From: Acidobacteriota bacterium
Lineage (GTDB): Bacteria; Acidobacteriota; Terriglobia; Acidiferrales; UBA7541
NCBI GenBank assembly: GCA_016201285.1
Contig: JACQDE010000087.1
Location: 51,694 to 115,693 of the forward strand
Direction: 5' to 3'
DNA length: 64,000 nt
Made by a program: the position numbers and the translations under genes. Below, one piece after another: positions 36,463-45,180 of the stretch. The notes beneath the pieces are model-generated. The model ran no database searches. It was not told where the DNA came from and was given only the letters and a program-made list of their open reading frames with translations. The first letter of the stretch is position 1. Every line of letters starts with the position of its first letter.

Positions 36463-38124
36463 ATGCGAGGAATGATGAGGTGGATGCTGATTGGAGCGCT
36501 GGCGTTGGCGACGCCCGCGATGGCGCAGAAGCAAACAGTAAAGAAGGCGCCAGCCCCCACCGGCCAGCCGGCGCCGCAGGAGGCTTCCATGCTGAAGGCG
36601 GAGCTCGATCAATTGAAGCAGATGCTGCTGGACCAGGCCCGCGAGCTGGAGGCCACGCGCACCGCCCTCCGCGCCCAGCAGGAAAAGATGGACGCTATCG
36701 AAAAGCAGTTCTAGGCGCAAAACACGGCAGCCCGGGCAACGCAGGCGAATAATTCCAGTGAGTTGAAGGCGGTTTCCAGCCAGATCGAGGCTGTCGTGCA
36801 GAGCACCGGCGATCTTCAAAAGACCGTTGCCAAGGTTCAGGGTGATGTGGCCACCGCCGGTCGCGCAGCGGAGGGTCGATTCCGCCAATTCGGCAACTTC
36901 CGCTTCAGCGGCGATCTCCGCTTCCGCTATGAGTCCTTCCTCCAGGCGCAGCAGACTACCCGCCAGCGCCAGCGTGTTCGCGCCCGCCTCAACATGACCG
37001 GCAACATCACCGACGAGCTTTACGGAGGATTCTCGTTTACTTCCGGCTCGCTCGAAGATCCCATCTCCACCAACCAGACGCTCACGGGCTTCTTCAACCG
37101 CAAGACCGTCGGCTTCGACCGCTTCTTCATCCAGTGGACGCCGAAGCGGCTGAACAATCACGCCACGTTCGGCCTGGGCAAATTTGCATTCCCCTGGATC
37201 CGCACGGGCCTCACGTTTGACCCCGACCTGAACCCCGAGGGTCTCTTCGCGCGGTTGAACTGGGACGTCAAGGGCGAGGTCTTCAAAGGCATCTCCGTGG
37301 TCGGGTTCCATCTGCCCTTCTTCGAGCGCGCCGGCGCGACCAGTCCAACTACCGGTGTCCGTGCCGACGGCCTCGACGCCTTTGTCGCCGGCGGCCAGGT
37401 GCAGACGCGCTGGAAGTTCGGCGACCGCGTGAACCTGGGACTCCACATCGCCGGCATCAACTTCGTCAATGCTGACTTCATCGCCCAGGCGCACTCGCCG
37501 AACCCCTCCACCGGCAGCCTGGCCAATCAGTTGATCGGAAACTTGCCGAACACGAACTCGCTGCGCACGAACGCCACCGGCCAGGTGGTGGGCTACGTTT
37601 CGCGTTTCCTGTACCTCGACACCATCGCCACGCTCGGCATTAACACCGGCCGCGCGCGCTGGCCGGTGAACGTCACTCTCGACTTCGTCAACAACACCCG
37701 CGCCCAGACGCTCATCCAGAACGGCACCGCTGCGCCCACCGGCACGGAGCACAACCGCGAGCGCAGCGCGTACCTCGCGGATTTCCAGTTTGGCCGCGTG
37801 AACGAAAAGAAGGACATCCAGTTCGGCTACACCTATATCCGCATCGAGCGCGACGCCGTCATCGGCGCGTTCGTCGAGAGCGACATGCGCGCCGGCACCA
37901 ACATCAACCAGCACCGGCTGAACTTCAACTACCAGTGGCTGAACAATGTCTCGCTGAACTATGCGCTCTGGCTCGGCCGCCTGCAAAACGCACAGGACTC
38001 GATCGGCCTGGTGCCCGGCGGCAAGCGCGCCATCGCCGGCGGCCCGTGCAATGCCGCGCCCTACAACGGCTGCACCGACAACGTTCTGAAGCGTATGCAG
38101 TTCGACCTCATCTACCGCTTCTGA
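36463..38124 (+). pseudogene. Outer-membrane porin interrupted by an in-frame TAG
   Basis: A porin-like gene starts at the ATG at 36463 behind GGGAGGAA. It encodes a signal peptide ([17 protein letters not shown]), then a coiled coil. At codon 84 (36712-36714) there is a TAG; the same frame then continues open for 469 codons to 38124. Read-through gives a 553-residue protein whose coiled coil runs on smoothly across the stop (MDAIEKQF / AQNTAARATQANNSSEL) into a beta-barrel starting FRFSGDLRFRYESF and ending MQFDLIYRF. The lower part lacks its own ribosome site and signal. A CAG to TAG change would explain it. It could be a young pseudogene, a sequencing error, or suppressed in vivo. Confidence 0.85.
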
Positions 38125-38166
38125 CCGCCGGTGCCGGATTGACTTCGAACCCCGAGCGCGGTACAA

Positions 38167-38182
38167 GTAAGTAGTTACTTAC
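38167..38182. promoter_or_regulatory. Palindromic operator abutting the TetR start codon
   Basis: GTAAGTAGTTACTTAC has perfect 7-base arms around GT and ends one base before the ATG of the TetR-family gene. This is the typical look and place of a TetR-family autoregulatory operator. Confidence 0.75.
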
Positions 38183-38872
38183 ATGGGCCGCCCGCTCATA
38201 CGCATCCCGGCTGGGGAACGCCGCCGCCAGATCCTGGCGGTGGCCACCACTTTGTTTGCGCGCCAGGGCTTCCAGGGCACCAGGACTCGGGAAATTTCCT
38301 CGAAAGCCCGCGTCAACGAAGCCATCCTCTTCCGCCACTTCTCTTCCAAGGAAGAGCTCTACTGGGCGGTCCTCGATGAAAAATGCAGGGCGCGGCGGGG
38401 CTTCGTGGAACTGCAGACGTTGTTGCGGAGCGGGCGCCCCGTGCCGGAAGTCTTCTCCGCCATCGCTGAAGGGCTCCTCCGGCGCAACATCCAGGATTCG
38501 AGCATCTTGCGTCTCTGGCTGTTCAGCGGCCTTGAGAACCACCGGCTTTACCGGCGCTTCTATCGCGCCTACATAGCCGACTACTACGATTTGCTGGCCG
38601 GCTACATCCGCCTGCAAATCCGCGTCGGCCAGTTTCGCCGCGTGGACCCGTTCCTCGCGGCGCGCGGATTTCTGGGCATGTTGCTGGATTACATTTTGAC
38701 CCACGGGATTTTTCACGGGCCTCGCAACGGAAAGGACAACCTGAGCCGCGTGAGCCGCGAAATGGCGGAACTCTGGCTCGAAGGAATGCAACCGCGCACT
38801 CGCACGGAGCGAAGCCGAAGTGACGGCAGCCGCGCGCAGCGCACATCGCGGAAAGCGCGCGCATTGAGTTGA
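38183..38872 (+). CDS. TetR/AcrR-family repressor
   Basis: The 229-residue protein has the TetR helix-turn-helix near its N-terminus (RRRQILAVATTLFARQGFQGTRTREISSKARVNEAILFRHFSSKEEL), followed by an all-helical ligand domain (about 75-200). The C-terminal tail is Arg/Ser-rich. The ATG at 38183 follows a 16-base perfect palindrome, and the gene precedes a periplasmic adaptor and an RND pump by 34 bases. It is therefore likely an autoregulated repressor of the efflux operon, released by a pump substrate. Confidence 0.92.
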   Translation: MGRPLIRIPAGERRRQILAVATTLFARQGFQGTRTREISSKARVNEAILFRHFSSKEELYWAVLDEKCRARRGFVELQTLLRSGRPVPEVFSAIAEGLLRRNIQDSSILRLWLFSGLENHRLYRRFYRAYIADYYDLLAGYIRLQIRVGQFRRVDPFLAARGFLGMLLDYILTHGIFHGPRNGKDNLSRVSREMAELWLEGMQPRTRTERSRSDGSRAQRTSRKARALS

Positions 38873-38906
38873 ATTCGATGGATTCCCGGCAGGAGTGAGG
38901 AGAACG

Positions 38907-40040
38907 ATGAGATTCCGTTATTCAGAAAAGGGACTTTTGGCGGCCGGAACTTTGGCCGCATTGCTTGCCCTGGCCGCGCTGGCCGGATGTTCCTCGAAGT
39001 CCGCGCAGTCGGCCGGGCCCGCGCCGGCGGCCTCTGCCGTGCCCGTGGTCGTCGCCACCGTCCAACAGAAAAACGTCCCGCTGCAATTGCAGGCCATCGG
39101 CCGCGTGGAAACGTTTTCCACCGTTTCGCTGAAGTCGCAGGTGAGCGGCGAGATTTTGAGCGTGCACTTCAAGCCCGGCCAGGACGTGAGGAAGGGCGAC
39201 CTGCTCTTCAAGATTGATTCGCGCACGTACGAAGCGGCGCTGAAGCAGGCCGAGGGCAACCTGGCGCGCGACATCGCCCAGCTCGAAAACGCGCGCATCC
39301 AGGCCCGGCGCTATGCGCAGCTCGCCGAGCAGGGCGTCGTGGCGCAGCAACTGGCCGACCAGATGACCACCAGCGCCGAAGCATACGAAGCCGCGGTGCG
39401 CGCCGACCGCGCTGCCGTGGACAACGCCAAATTGCAGATCGAGTACTGCGTGATCCACTCGCCTATGGACGGCCGCACCGGCACGCTGCTCGTTTATCCC
39501 GGCACGCTCGTGAAGGCCAACGACAATCCAATCCTTGTGGTCATCAACCAGATCAGTCCGGCCTACGTCGAGTTTTCCGTTCCGGAGCAGAATCTCGCCG
39601 CCGTCAAGCGCCACATGGCCGCGGGAAAGCTTTCGGTGGACGCGCAGATCCCCGACGACGCGAAGCCCGCGCGCGGCGCGCTTTCGTTTGTGGATAACAC
39701 GGTGGACCGCACCACCGGCACCATCCGCCTCCGTGCCACCTTCACCAACGATGACGCGCGCCTCTGGCCCGGCCAGTTCGTCAACGTCACGCTCACTCTG
39801 GCCGAGCAGGCCAACGCGATTGTGGCGCCGTCACAAGCCGTGCAGACCGGCCAGGCCGGGCAATATGTTTTCGTGGTGAAGAGCGACAACACCGCCGAGA
39901 TGCGGCCGGTCACGGTCAGGCGGAATGCGGATGGGCTATCGGTAATCGAAAAAGGTTTGCAAGTCGGCGAGACCGTCGTGGTGGACGGCCAGGTCTCGCT
40001 TGTCCCGAAAGCCAAAGTTTCAATCAAAAACAAGCCATGA
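38907..40040 (+). CDS. RND efflux periplasmic adaptor (lipoprotein)
   Basis: The 377-residue AcrA/MdtA-type protein starts at the ATG at 38907 behind a GGAGTGAGGAG site. It has a lipobox (LAALAGC, Cys at about residue 28), the first lipoyl half (LKSQVSGEILSVHFKPGQDVRKGDLLFKID), a helical hairpin, the second lipoyl half (YCVIHSPMDGRTG), and the beta-barrel (VDRTTGTIRLRATFTNDD). It would anchor in the inner membrane by its lipid and link the RND pump to an outer-membrane factor. The pump gene begins 19 bases downstream. Confidence 0.95.
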   Translation: MRFRYSEKGLLAAGTLAALLALAALAGCSSKSAQSAGPAPAASAVPVVVATVQQKNVPLQLQAIGRVETFSTVSLKSQVSGEILSVHFKPGQDVRKGDLLFKIDSRTYEAALKQAEGNLARDIAQLENARIQARRYAQLAEQGVVAQQLADQMTTSAEAYEAAVRADRAAVDNAKLQIEYCVIHSPMDGRTGTLLVYPGTLVKANDNPILVVINQISPAYVEFSVPEQNLAAVKRHMAAGKLSVDAQIPDDAKPARGALSFVDNTVDRTTGTIRLRATFTNDDARLWPGQFVNVTLTLAEQANAIVAPSQAVQTGQAGQYVFVVKSDNTAEMRPVTVRRNADGLSVIEKGLQVGETVVVDGQVSLVPKAKVSIKNKP

Positions 40041-40059
40041 GCCGGAAAAGGGTGCAACC

Positions 40060-43000
40060 ATGAACATCGCAGAACTTTTCATCCGCCGGCCGATCATGAC
40101 CACGCTGGTCATGGCTTCCATTCTGCTCTTCGGCATCATGGGCTACCGCCTGCTGCCGGTCAGCGACCTGCCCAACGTGGATTTTCCCACCGTCCAGGTG
40201 AACGCCAGCCTGCCGGGCGCCGGCCCGGAAACAATGGCCTCCGCCGTCGCCCTGCCGCTCGAGCGCCAGTTCTCCACCATCGCCGGCGTCGATTCGATGA
40301 CCTCGGCCAGCTCGCTGGGCGGCACCTCCATCACGCTGCAGTTCACCCTCGAGCGCGACATTGACGCCGCCGCGCAGGACGTCCAGGCCATGATTGCCAA
40401 GGCCGCGCGCGACCTTCCCCAGAACATGCCCAGCCCGCCTTCCTACCAGAAGGTGAACCCGGCCGACCAGCCCGTACTGTACCTCGCGCTCAGCTCGCCC
40501 ACCCTTCCGCTTTCCGACGTGAACGAGTACGCGGACACTTTTATTGCCCAGCGCATCTCCATGGTGAGTGGCGTGGCCCAGGTGCAGGTGATGGGTTCGC
40601 AGAAGTACGCCGTGCGCGTGCAGCTTGACCCCAAGGCCCTGGCCAGCCGCGGCATCGGCGTGGACGAAGCCGTCGCCGCGGTGCAGCGCGGCAACTCCAA
40701 CCTCCCGACAGGCACGCTCTTCGGCCCGCACCAGGCCTTCACCGTGGAGTCCAACGGCCAGCTCCTGCGCGCCCCGGACTACCGTCCGATCATCGTGGCC
40801 TACCGCAACGGCGTCCCGGTGCGCCTGGACGAAATCGGCCGCGTGCTCAACAGTGTGGAAAACGACAAGGTGGCGAGCTGGTACACCGACCGCCGCGCTG
40901 TCATTCTCGCCATCCAGCGCCAGCCCGGCACCAACACCGTGGAAGTGGTGGACTCCATCAAAAAGCTCATGCCCACTTTCCGCTCGCAGATGCCACCCTC
41001 GGTGGACCTGAACATCCTCTACGACCGCTCGGTTTCCATCCGCAATTCCGTGAACGACGTCAAATTCACTTTGCTGCTGACCGTCGGTCTGGTGGTCATG
41101 GTTATTTTCCTGTTCCTGCGAAACATCTCCGCCACCGTCATCCCCAGCCTGGCGCTGCCGATGTCCATCGTGGGCACGTTCGCGTTGATGTATCAGCTCG
41201 GCTACAGCGTGGACAACCTTTCGCTGATGGCGCTCACGCTCTCGGTGGGGTTCGTGGTGGACGACGCCATCGTCATGCTGGAAAACATCGTGCGCCACAT
41301 GGAGCACGGCGTGCCGGCAATGCGCGCGGCGCTGCAGGGTTCCCGCGAGATCAGCTTCACAATTCTTTCGATGACGCTCTCGCTCGCCGCCGTCTTCATT
41401 CCCGTGCTGTTCATGGGCGGGATTGTCGGCCGGCTGCTGCACGAGTTTGCGGTGACCATCGGCGCCGCCATTCTCGTTTCCGGCGCCGTCTCGCTGAGCC
41501 TGACGCCGATGCTCTGCAGCCGCTTCTTGCGACCGCCGAAGGAAGCGCATCACGGCTTCCTGTATGCCATCACGGAAAGATTTTTCCAGGGGATGCTCCA
41601 CTGGTACGACGTGAGCTTGCAGTTTGCCCTGCGTCATCGCCCGACGACGATGGTGCTCGCTCTCGTGCTCGTGATCGCTACCGTCCAGCTTTTCACCATC
41701 GTGCCCAAGGGCTTTCTCCCCAGCGAAGACCTCGGACAAATTTTCGCCTTCACCGAGGCGGCGCAGGGCATCTCCTTCGACTCCATGAAGCAGCACCAGA
41801 TGGAGATTGCGGAAATCGTGCGCCAGGACGAGAACGTGGATTCCTTCATGTCCGGCATGGGCGGAGGCGGCCCCGCCGGCGGCGCCGGCAATACCGGCCG
41901 CATCTTCATGCGCCTGAAGCCGCGCGATCAGCGCAAGCTCAGCGCCGATGAAGTCATCCAGGAGCTGCGCCCCAAGTTCGCCTGCGTCCCCGGCATCCGC
42001 GTCTTCATGCAGAATCTGCCGCCGCTGCGCATCGGCGGCACGCTCAGCAAGAGCCAGTATCAGTTCACCATCCAGAGCCCTGACACCACGGAACTTTACG
42101 CCGAAGCCGTCAAGCTCGAAGCCCGGCTGCGGGAAGTTCCCGGTCTGTTGGACGTCACCAGCGACCTGCAAATCAAGAACCCGCAAGTGGTCGTGGAAAT
42201 TGACCGCGACAAAGCCGCTTCTCTCGGCCTCAGCGCCCAGCAGGTCGAGGAAGCGCTCTACACCTCCTACGCCTCGCGGCAAATCTCCACAATTTACGCG
42301 TCTAATAACCAGTACCGCGTGATTGCCGAGCTTCTGCCGGAATATCAGGCGGACCCGAACGCGCTTTCCATGCTCTACATCCGCTCGAGCACCGGCCAGC
42401 TTGTGCCGCTCAACGCCGTAGCCGGCCTGCGCCGCACGGTGGGCCCGCTGACGGTAAACCATCTCGGGCAGCTTCCCGCGGTCACGCTTTCGTTCAACCT
42501 CAAGCCCGGCGTGGCCCTGGGCGACGCCGTCGAGCAGGTGAACCGCGCCGCGAACGAAATCCTGCCCGCCACCACCACGCGCAGCTTCCAGGGCACGGCG
42601 CAGGCGTTCGAATCCTCCTTGCGCGGCCTCGGCCTGCTGCTGCTGATGGCCATCCTCGTCATCTACATCGTGCTGGGCATCCTCTACGAGAGCTTCATCC
42701 ACCCGATCACGATTCTTTCCGGCCTGCCATCGGCCGGCTTCGGCGCGCTGCTCACGCTGAAGCTTTTCCACACGGAGCTCAGCCTCTACGCCTTCGTGGG
42801 CGTGATCATGCTGGTGGGCATCGTGAAGAAAAACGCCATCATGATGATTGATTTCGCTCTCGAGGCGCAGCGCAAGGAAGGCAAGCCGGCGCTGGAAGCG
42901 ATCTACCAGGGCTGCCTGATCCGCTTCCGCCCGATCATGATGACCACCATGGCCGCGCTGATGGGCACGCTGCCCATCGCGCTCGGCGTGGGGGCCGGAG

Positions 43001-43170
43001 CGGAGGCGCGCCGACCGCTCGGCCTCGCCGTGGTCGGCGGCCTGGTCTTTTCGCAGTTTGTGACGCTCTATCTGACGCCGGTGTTTTACGTGTATATGGA
43101 AGCGATGCAACAGTCGTACCGGCGCCACTTCGGCACGCGCCAGCCAGCCGCCGTCTCCGCCGACGACTAG
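40060..43170 (+). CDS. RND efflux permease, MdtB/MdtC-like (HAE-1 family)
   Basis: The 1036-residue protein has 12 membrane segments, two large periplasmic loops, and typical signatures. These include FIRRPIMTTLVMASILLFGIMGYRLLPVSDLPNVDFPTVQV at the start, LMALTLSVGFVVDDAIVMLENI in TM4 with the proton-relay Asp pair, and GVIMLVGIVKKNAIMMIDFAL in TM10-11. It is a proton-driven exporter of hydrophobic or amphiphilic compounds. It forms an operon with the adaptor and TetR regulator. No TolC-type outer-membrane gene follows, so a channel from elsewhere must be used. Confidence 0.97.
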   Translation: MNIAELFIRRPIMTTLVMASILLFGIMGYRLLPVSDLPNVDFPTVQVNASLPGAGPETMASAVALPLERQFSTIAGVDSMTSASSLGGTSITLQFTLERDIDAAAQDVQAMIAKAARDLPQNMPSPPSYQKVNPADQPVLYLALSSPTLPLSDVNEYADTFIAQRISMVSGVAQVQVMGSQKYAVRVQLDPKALASRGIGVDEAVAAVQRGNSNLPTGTLFGPHQAFTVESNGQLLRAPDYRPIIVAYRNGVPVRLDEIGRVLNSVENDKVASWYTDRRAVILAIQRQPGTNTVEVVDSIKKLMPTFRSQMPPSVDLNILYDRSVSIRNSVNDVKFTLLLTVGLVVMVIFLFLRNISATVIPSLALPMSIVGTFALMYQLGYSVDNLSLMALTLSVGFVVDDAIVMLENIVRHMEHGVPAMRAALQGSREISFTILSMTLSLAAVFIPVLFMGGIVGRLLHEFAVTIGAAILVSGAVSLSLTPMLCSRFLRPPKEAHHGFLYAITERFFQGMLHWYDVSLQFALRHRPTTMVLALVLVIATVQLFTIVPKGFLPSEDLGQIFAFTEAAQGISFDSMKQHQMEIAEIVRQDENVDSFMSGMGGGGPAGGAGNTGRIFMRLKPRDQRKLSADEVIQELRPKFACVPGIRVFMQNLPPLRIGGTLSKSQYQFTIQSPDTTELYAEAVKLEARLREVPGLLDVTSDLQIKNPQVVVEIDRDKAASLGLSAQQVEEALYTSYASRQISTIYASNNQYRVIAELLPEYQADPNALSMLYIRSSTGQLVPLNAVAGLRRTVGPLTVNHLGQLPAVTLSFNLKPGVALGDAVEQVNRAANEILPATTTRSFQGTAQAFESSLRGLGLLLLMAILVIYIVLGILYESFIHPITILSGLPSAGFGALLTLKLFHTELSLYAFVGVIMLVGIVKKNAIMMIDFALEAQRKEGKPALEAIYQGCLIRFRPIMMTTMAALMGTLPIALGVGAGAEARRPLGLAVVGGLVFSQFVTLYLTPVFYVYMEAMQQSYRRHFGTRQPAAVSADD

Positions 43171-43310
43171 CTGGGCGCTGAAAAACGCGGTGGGACAGGC
43201 TCCCTCGGCTTCGCTCCCTTCGTCCCACGATTGCGGGATCTGGGCAGGCGGGACAAGTTTCAGGCTGTGCACCACAGGAACGGGCGCGGCTAATTGACAG
43301 CGGCACGGGT

Positions 43311-43784
43311 TCACTTGCGGCCGCCTCCGGCGTTCCCCGCTTTCTGGTTTTCTTCCGGTTCTTGTTCCTCCTCGTTCTCCTCGGAGGAGCGTTCGCAGAC
43401 TAGCTTGTCGTGGTGGGAATCGGCCAGGGCCTTCCTGCGCCAGGCGTCTTCTTCGTCGGCGAGGAAGAGTTTTTCGCGCTCTGCGCGGAGGTGCGGAAGG
43501 GAGAGAAGCATCATCTGGCCGGCATAGAAGAGGGATGTGGCGTCGCGGGAAGAGATTTTTCCCGCGGCGAGGGCGCGGGCGGTGCGAACCAGCATGGCAT
43601 GGATGCCCTCGGCAGTGTCGAGGCGGTCGCGGTTGGAGACGATCTCGGCGGCGGCGGCGTAGGCCTTTTGGAAGTCGCAGTGCTTAGAGCACATATTCCA
43701 AGCGTAGTGGGCATCGTTCCGGCAACGGCGGCCGGTGGGGCTGCGGTAGGCGCAGCGGCGTTTATCATTTGTTGTGGTGGTCAC
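43311..43784 (-). CDS. Small protein with N-terminal C-x9-C-x10-C-x2-H zinc-finger-like motif
   Basis: The 157-residue protein begins with a compact Cys/His motif: C11, C21, C32 and H35 (CAYRSPTGRRC ... MCSKHC). The spacing resembles small zinc-binding domains found in phage and bacterial proteins with a G-x-x-C core (for example DUF5763-like). The middle (about 45-125) is helical, and the tail is very acidic then Gly-rich. The function is unknown. A near-consensus promoter lies 235-264 bases upstream, leaving a long leader. Location beside a toxin-antitoxin pair and repeats suggests an accessory gene. Confidence 0.75.
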   Translation of the reverse strand: MTTTTNDKRRCAYRSPTGRRCRNDAHYAWNMCSKHCDFQKAYAAAAEIVSNRDRLDTAEGIHAMLVRTARALAAGKISSRDATSLFYAGQMMLLSLPHLRAEREKLFLADEEDAWRRKALADSHHDKLVCERSSEENEEEQEPEENQKAGNAGGGRK

Positions 43785-44018
43785 AATTTAGCTCCCTGGG
43801 GAATTGTTGAGGTACCCCCCTCCCCCTGTTTTCGACAAAAGAGTCCGCAGCTGGTTCAGAGGAAAAGAATTAGCGGCACAAAAGAGCGGTGCAGGAATGC
43901 AAAAGAGTCGGCAAACGGCAGACGAGAAAGGGGATAGTTGTTGCAGGGCTGGGGAAGCACGGCGGGGGCCGATGGGGGACCGGGCAGGGATAAACTTTCT
44001 GGCGTGCATAGTGACATA

Positions 44019-44047
44019 ACATTAGCTAATTGAAATGCGACTGTCAA
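44019..44047 (-). promoter_or_regulatory. Strong sigma-70-type promoter upstream of the zinc-finger gene
   Basis: Read on the minus strand: TTGACA (44047-44042), exactly 17 bases, TAATGT (44024-44019). It is the best -35/-10 pair I noticed in the window. The 43785-44018 leader holds no convincing gene; a 73-codon frame from 44009 has no recognisable features. Confidence 0.65.
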
Positions 44048-44166
44048 GTGAAAGAACGAAAAAGAGTCCTTGGGGGGAGTGCTTTGAAAGCGTAGCCTCT
44101 CAAGTCAGACAAGGAGGGTGTTGCACTCTACTCCAAGGTATCCGAGCGGCATCACCAGTGCGGGCA

Positions 44167-44583
44167 TCAGACCGCCACAATTCGCACACCTGCTGCCGCG
44201 GCTGCTTTACGGAGAAGGTTGTCGGTTGTGGCTAAAGGCAATTTGGATGTTGTCGCGACAGCCAGATAAGCCGCGTCGTAATTCGTGAGGCCGTGGGCCT
44301 GTGCAAGGGCTGGCAATTCGAAAACTTCGGAGGGAGTTTGTTGAGCAGCTTCAATCGGAAGTGCCTTCAATCGAGTCAAGAAACCGTCCATCTGGTCCAG
44401 AGAGATCCGCTTGCGGCGAAAAGCCATGAGAAGGCCATTACCCACTTCGTAGGACCAAAGGATGGGAACCAAGGCTCGTTTTTCCGCAAGGCTCGCCAAG
44501 ACGTCCAGGCTGTATTTTCGGTCCGCCTCGTCCTCCAGGAACCACTGGAGCGTCAGCGAAGCGTCCAGCACGAGGTCACTCAC
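44167..44583 (-). CDS. PIN-domain ribonuclease toxin (VapC-like)
   Basis: The 138-residue protein has the PIN acidic quartet pattern. LVLDASLTLQWFLEDE carries the first Asp, SYEVGNGLLMA the central Glu, and TNYDAAYLAVATTSKLPLATTDNLL the later Asps. VapC toxins cleave tRNA or rRNA when freed from their antitoxin. The start codon overlaps the stop of the antitoxin gene (ATGA), the usual antitoxin-first arrangement. Confidence 0.92.
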   Translation of the reverse strand: MSDLVLDASLTLQWFLEDEADRKYSLDVLASLAEKRALVPILWSYEVGNGLLMAFRRKRISLDQMDGFLTRLKALPIEAAQQTPSEVFELPALAQAHGLTNYDAAYLAVATTSKLPLATTDNLLRKAAAAAGVRIVAV

Positions 44584-44837
44584 AGGCGGTGGCCCTCGTG
44601 AATCAATTCCTTGACCGAAATGCCATCCAAGCGGGTGCGGTTCTTCTCCACAAAGGCGAGCATTTCCTGCACAGCCTCGTGCTGTTTGCCATTGGTTGTG
44701 CTGTCGCTGGAAGAGCGCTTTTTGTCCTTGAGAACGTGCAGAGCCTCAGCGATCACTTCCTCTGCCGTACGGAAATGGCCGCTCTTCAGCTCGTCCTTGA
44801 CGATCTTTTCCTGTTCAGGCGTCAAATTGATGTTCAT
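44580..44837 (-). CDS. Antitoxin of the PIN-toxin pair
   Basis: The 85-residue protein begins MNINLTPEQEKIVKDELKSGHFRTAEEVIAEAL, a ParD-like ribbon-helix-helix DNA-binding segment. A charged linker and a C-terminal toxin-binding tail (VEKNRTRLDGISVKELIHEGHRL) follow. The ATG at 44837 is chosen because it directly begins the conserved segment; an in-frame ATG at 44870 would add 11 residues. It should neutralise the PIN toxin and repress its own promoter. Confidence 0.87.
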   Translation of the reverse strand: MNINLTPEQEKIVKDELKSGHFRTAEEVIAEALHVLKDKKRSSSDSTTNGKQHEAVQEMLAFVEKNRTRLDGISVKELIHEGHRL

Positions 44838-45093
44838 CGCCTTTGACTCCATAGACTCCAGTGCCTCCATGATACCAGCCTCGCAACGCTCGGGTGCAGA
44901 GATTTCAAGTTTGCGTCCGTCAGTCGAAGCAAACGCCGCGCCTGCGTGCTGTCCGCCTGATGTGACGAAAAAGTTGGATGCAACATGGGACCAAACAGCG
45001 GCAAATCGTGCACCATTACGCAGAACGAAACTTGACGGACAGTCGCCAAGCCTGAGAACGGGCGCTCCACGAGGGATGGACCCGGCACAGAAG

Positions 45094-45118
45094 GCACAGG
45101 TTACAAGCCTGTGCTACC
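45094..45118. repeat. REP-like hairpin 1 downstream of the TrmJ-like gene
   Basis: GCACAGG and CCTGTGC arms (45094-45100, 45108-45114) around TTACAAG, followed by TACC. The same hairpin with one loop change occurs at 45994-46017. The rest of the 44838-45093 gap has no gene. Confidence 0.75.
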
Positions 45119-45120
45119 GG

Positions 45121-45141
45121 CGGCGGGTAAACCCGCCGCTA
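45121..45141. repeat. REP-like hairpin 2
   Basis: CGGCGGG and CCCGCCG arms around TAAA, followed by CTAT. It is second in a row of three palindromes with a shared A/T-rich loop and trailing CTA. Confidence 0.7.
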
Positions 45142-45158
45142 TATGTGACGCAAGGGCT

Positions 45159-45180
45159 GGCGGCGTAAAGCCGCCGCTAC
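45159..45180. repeat. REP-like hairpin 3, touching the trmJ stop
   Basis: GGCGGC and GCCGCC arms around GTAAA, followed by GCTAC. It ends at the stop codon of the TrmJ-like gene. Confidence 0.7.

Noticed and set aside
40024..43314. A 1096-codon minus-strand frame opposite the RND pump
   Set aside because: His/Asp/Arg-rich shadow without domains; the plus strand encodes a full RND permease.
43788..44009. A 73-codon minus-strand frame in the leader of the zinc-finger gene
   Set aside because: No ribosome site, no recognisable features, and it lies in a low-complexity purine-rich leader.
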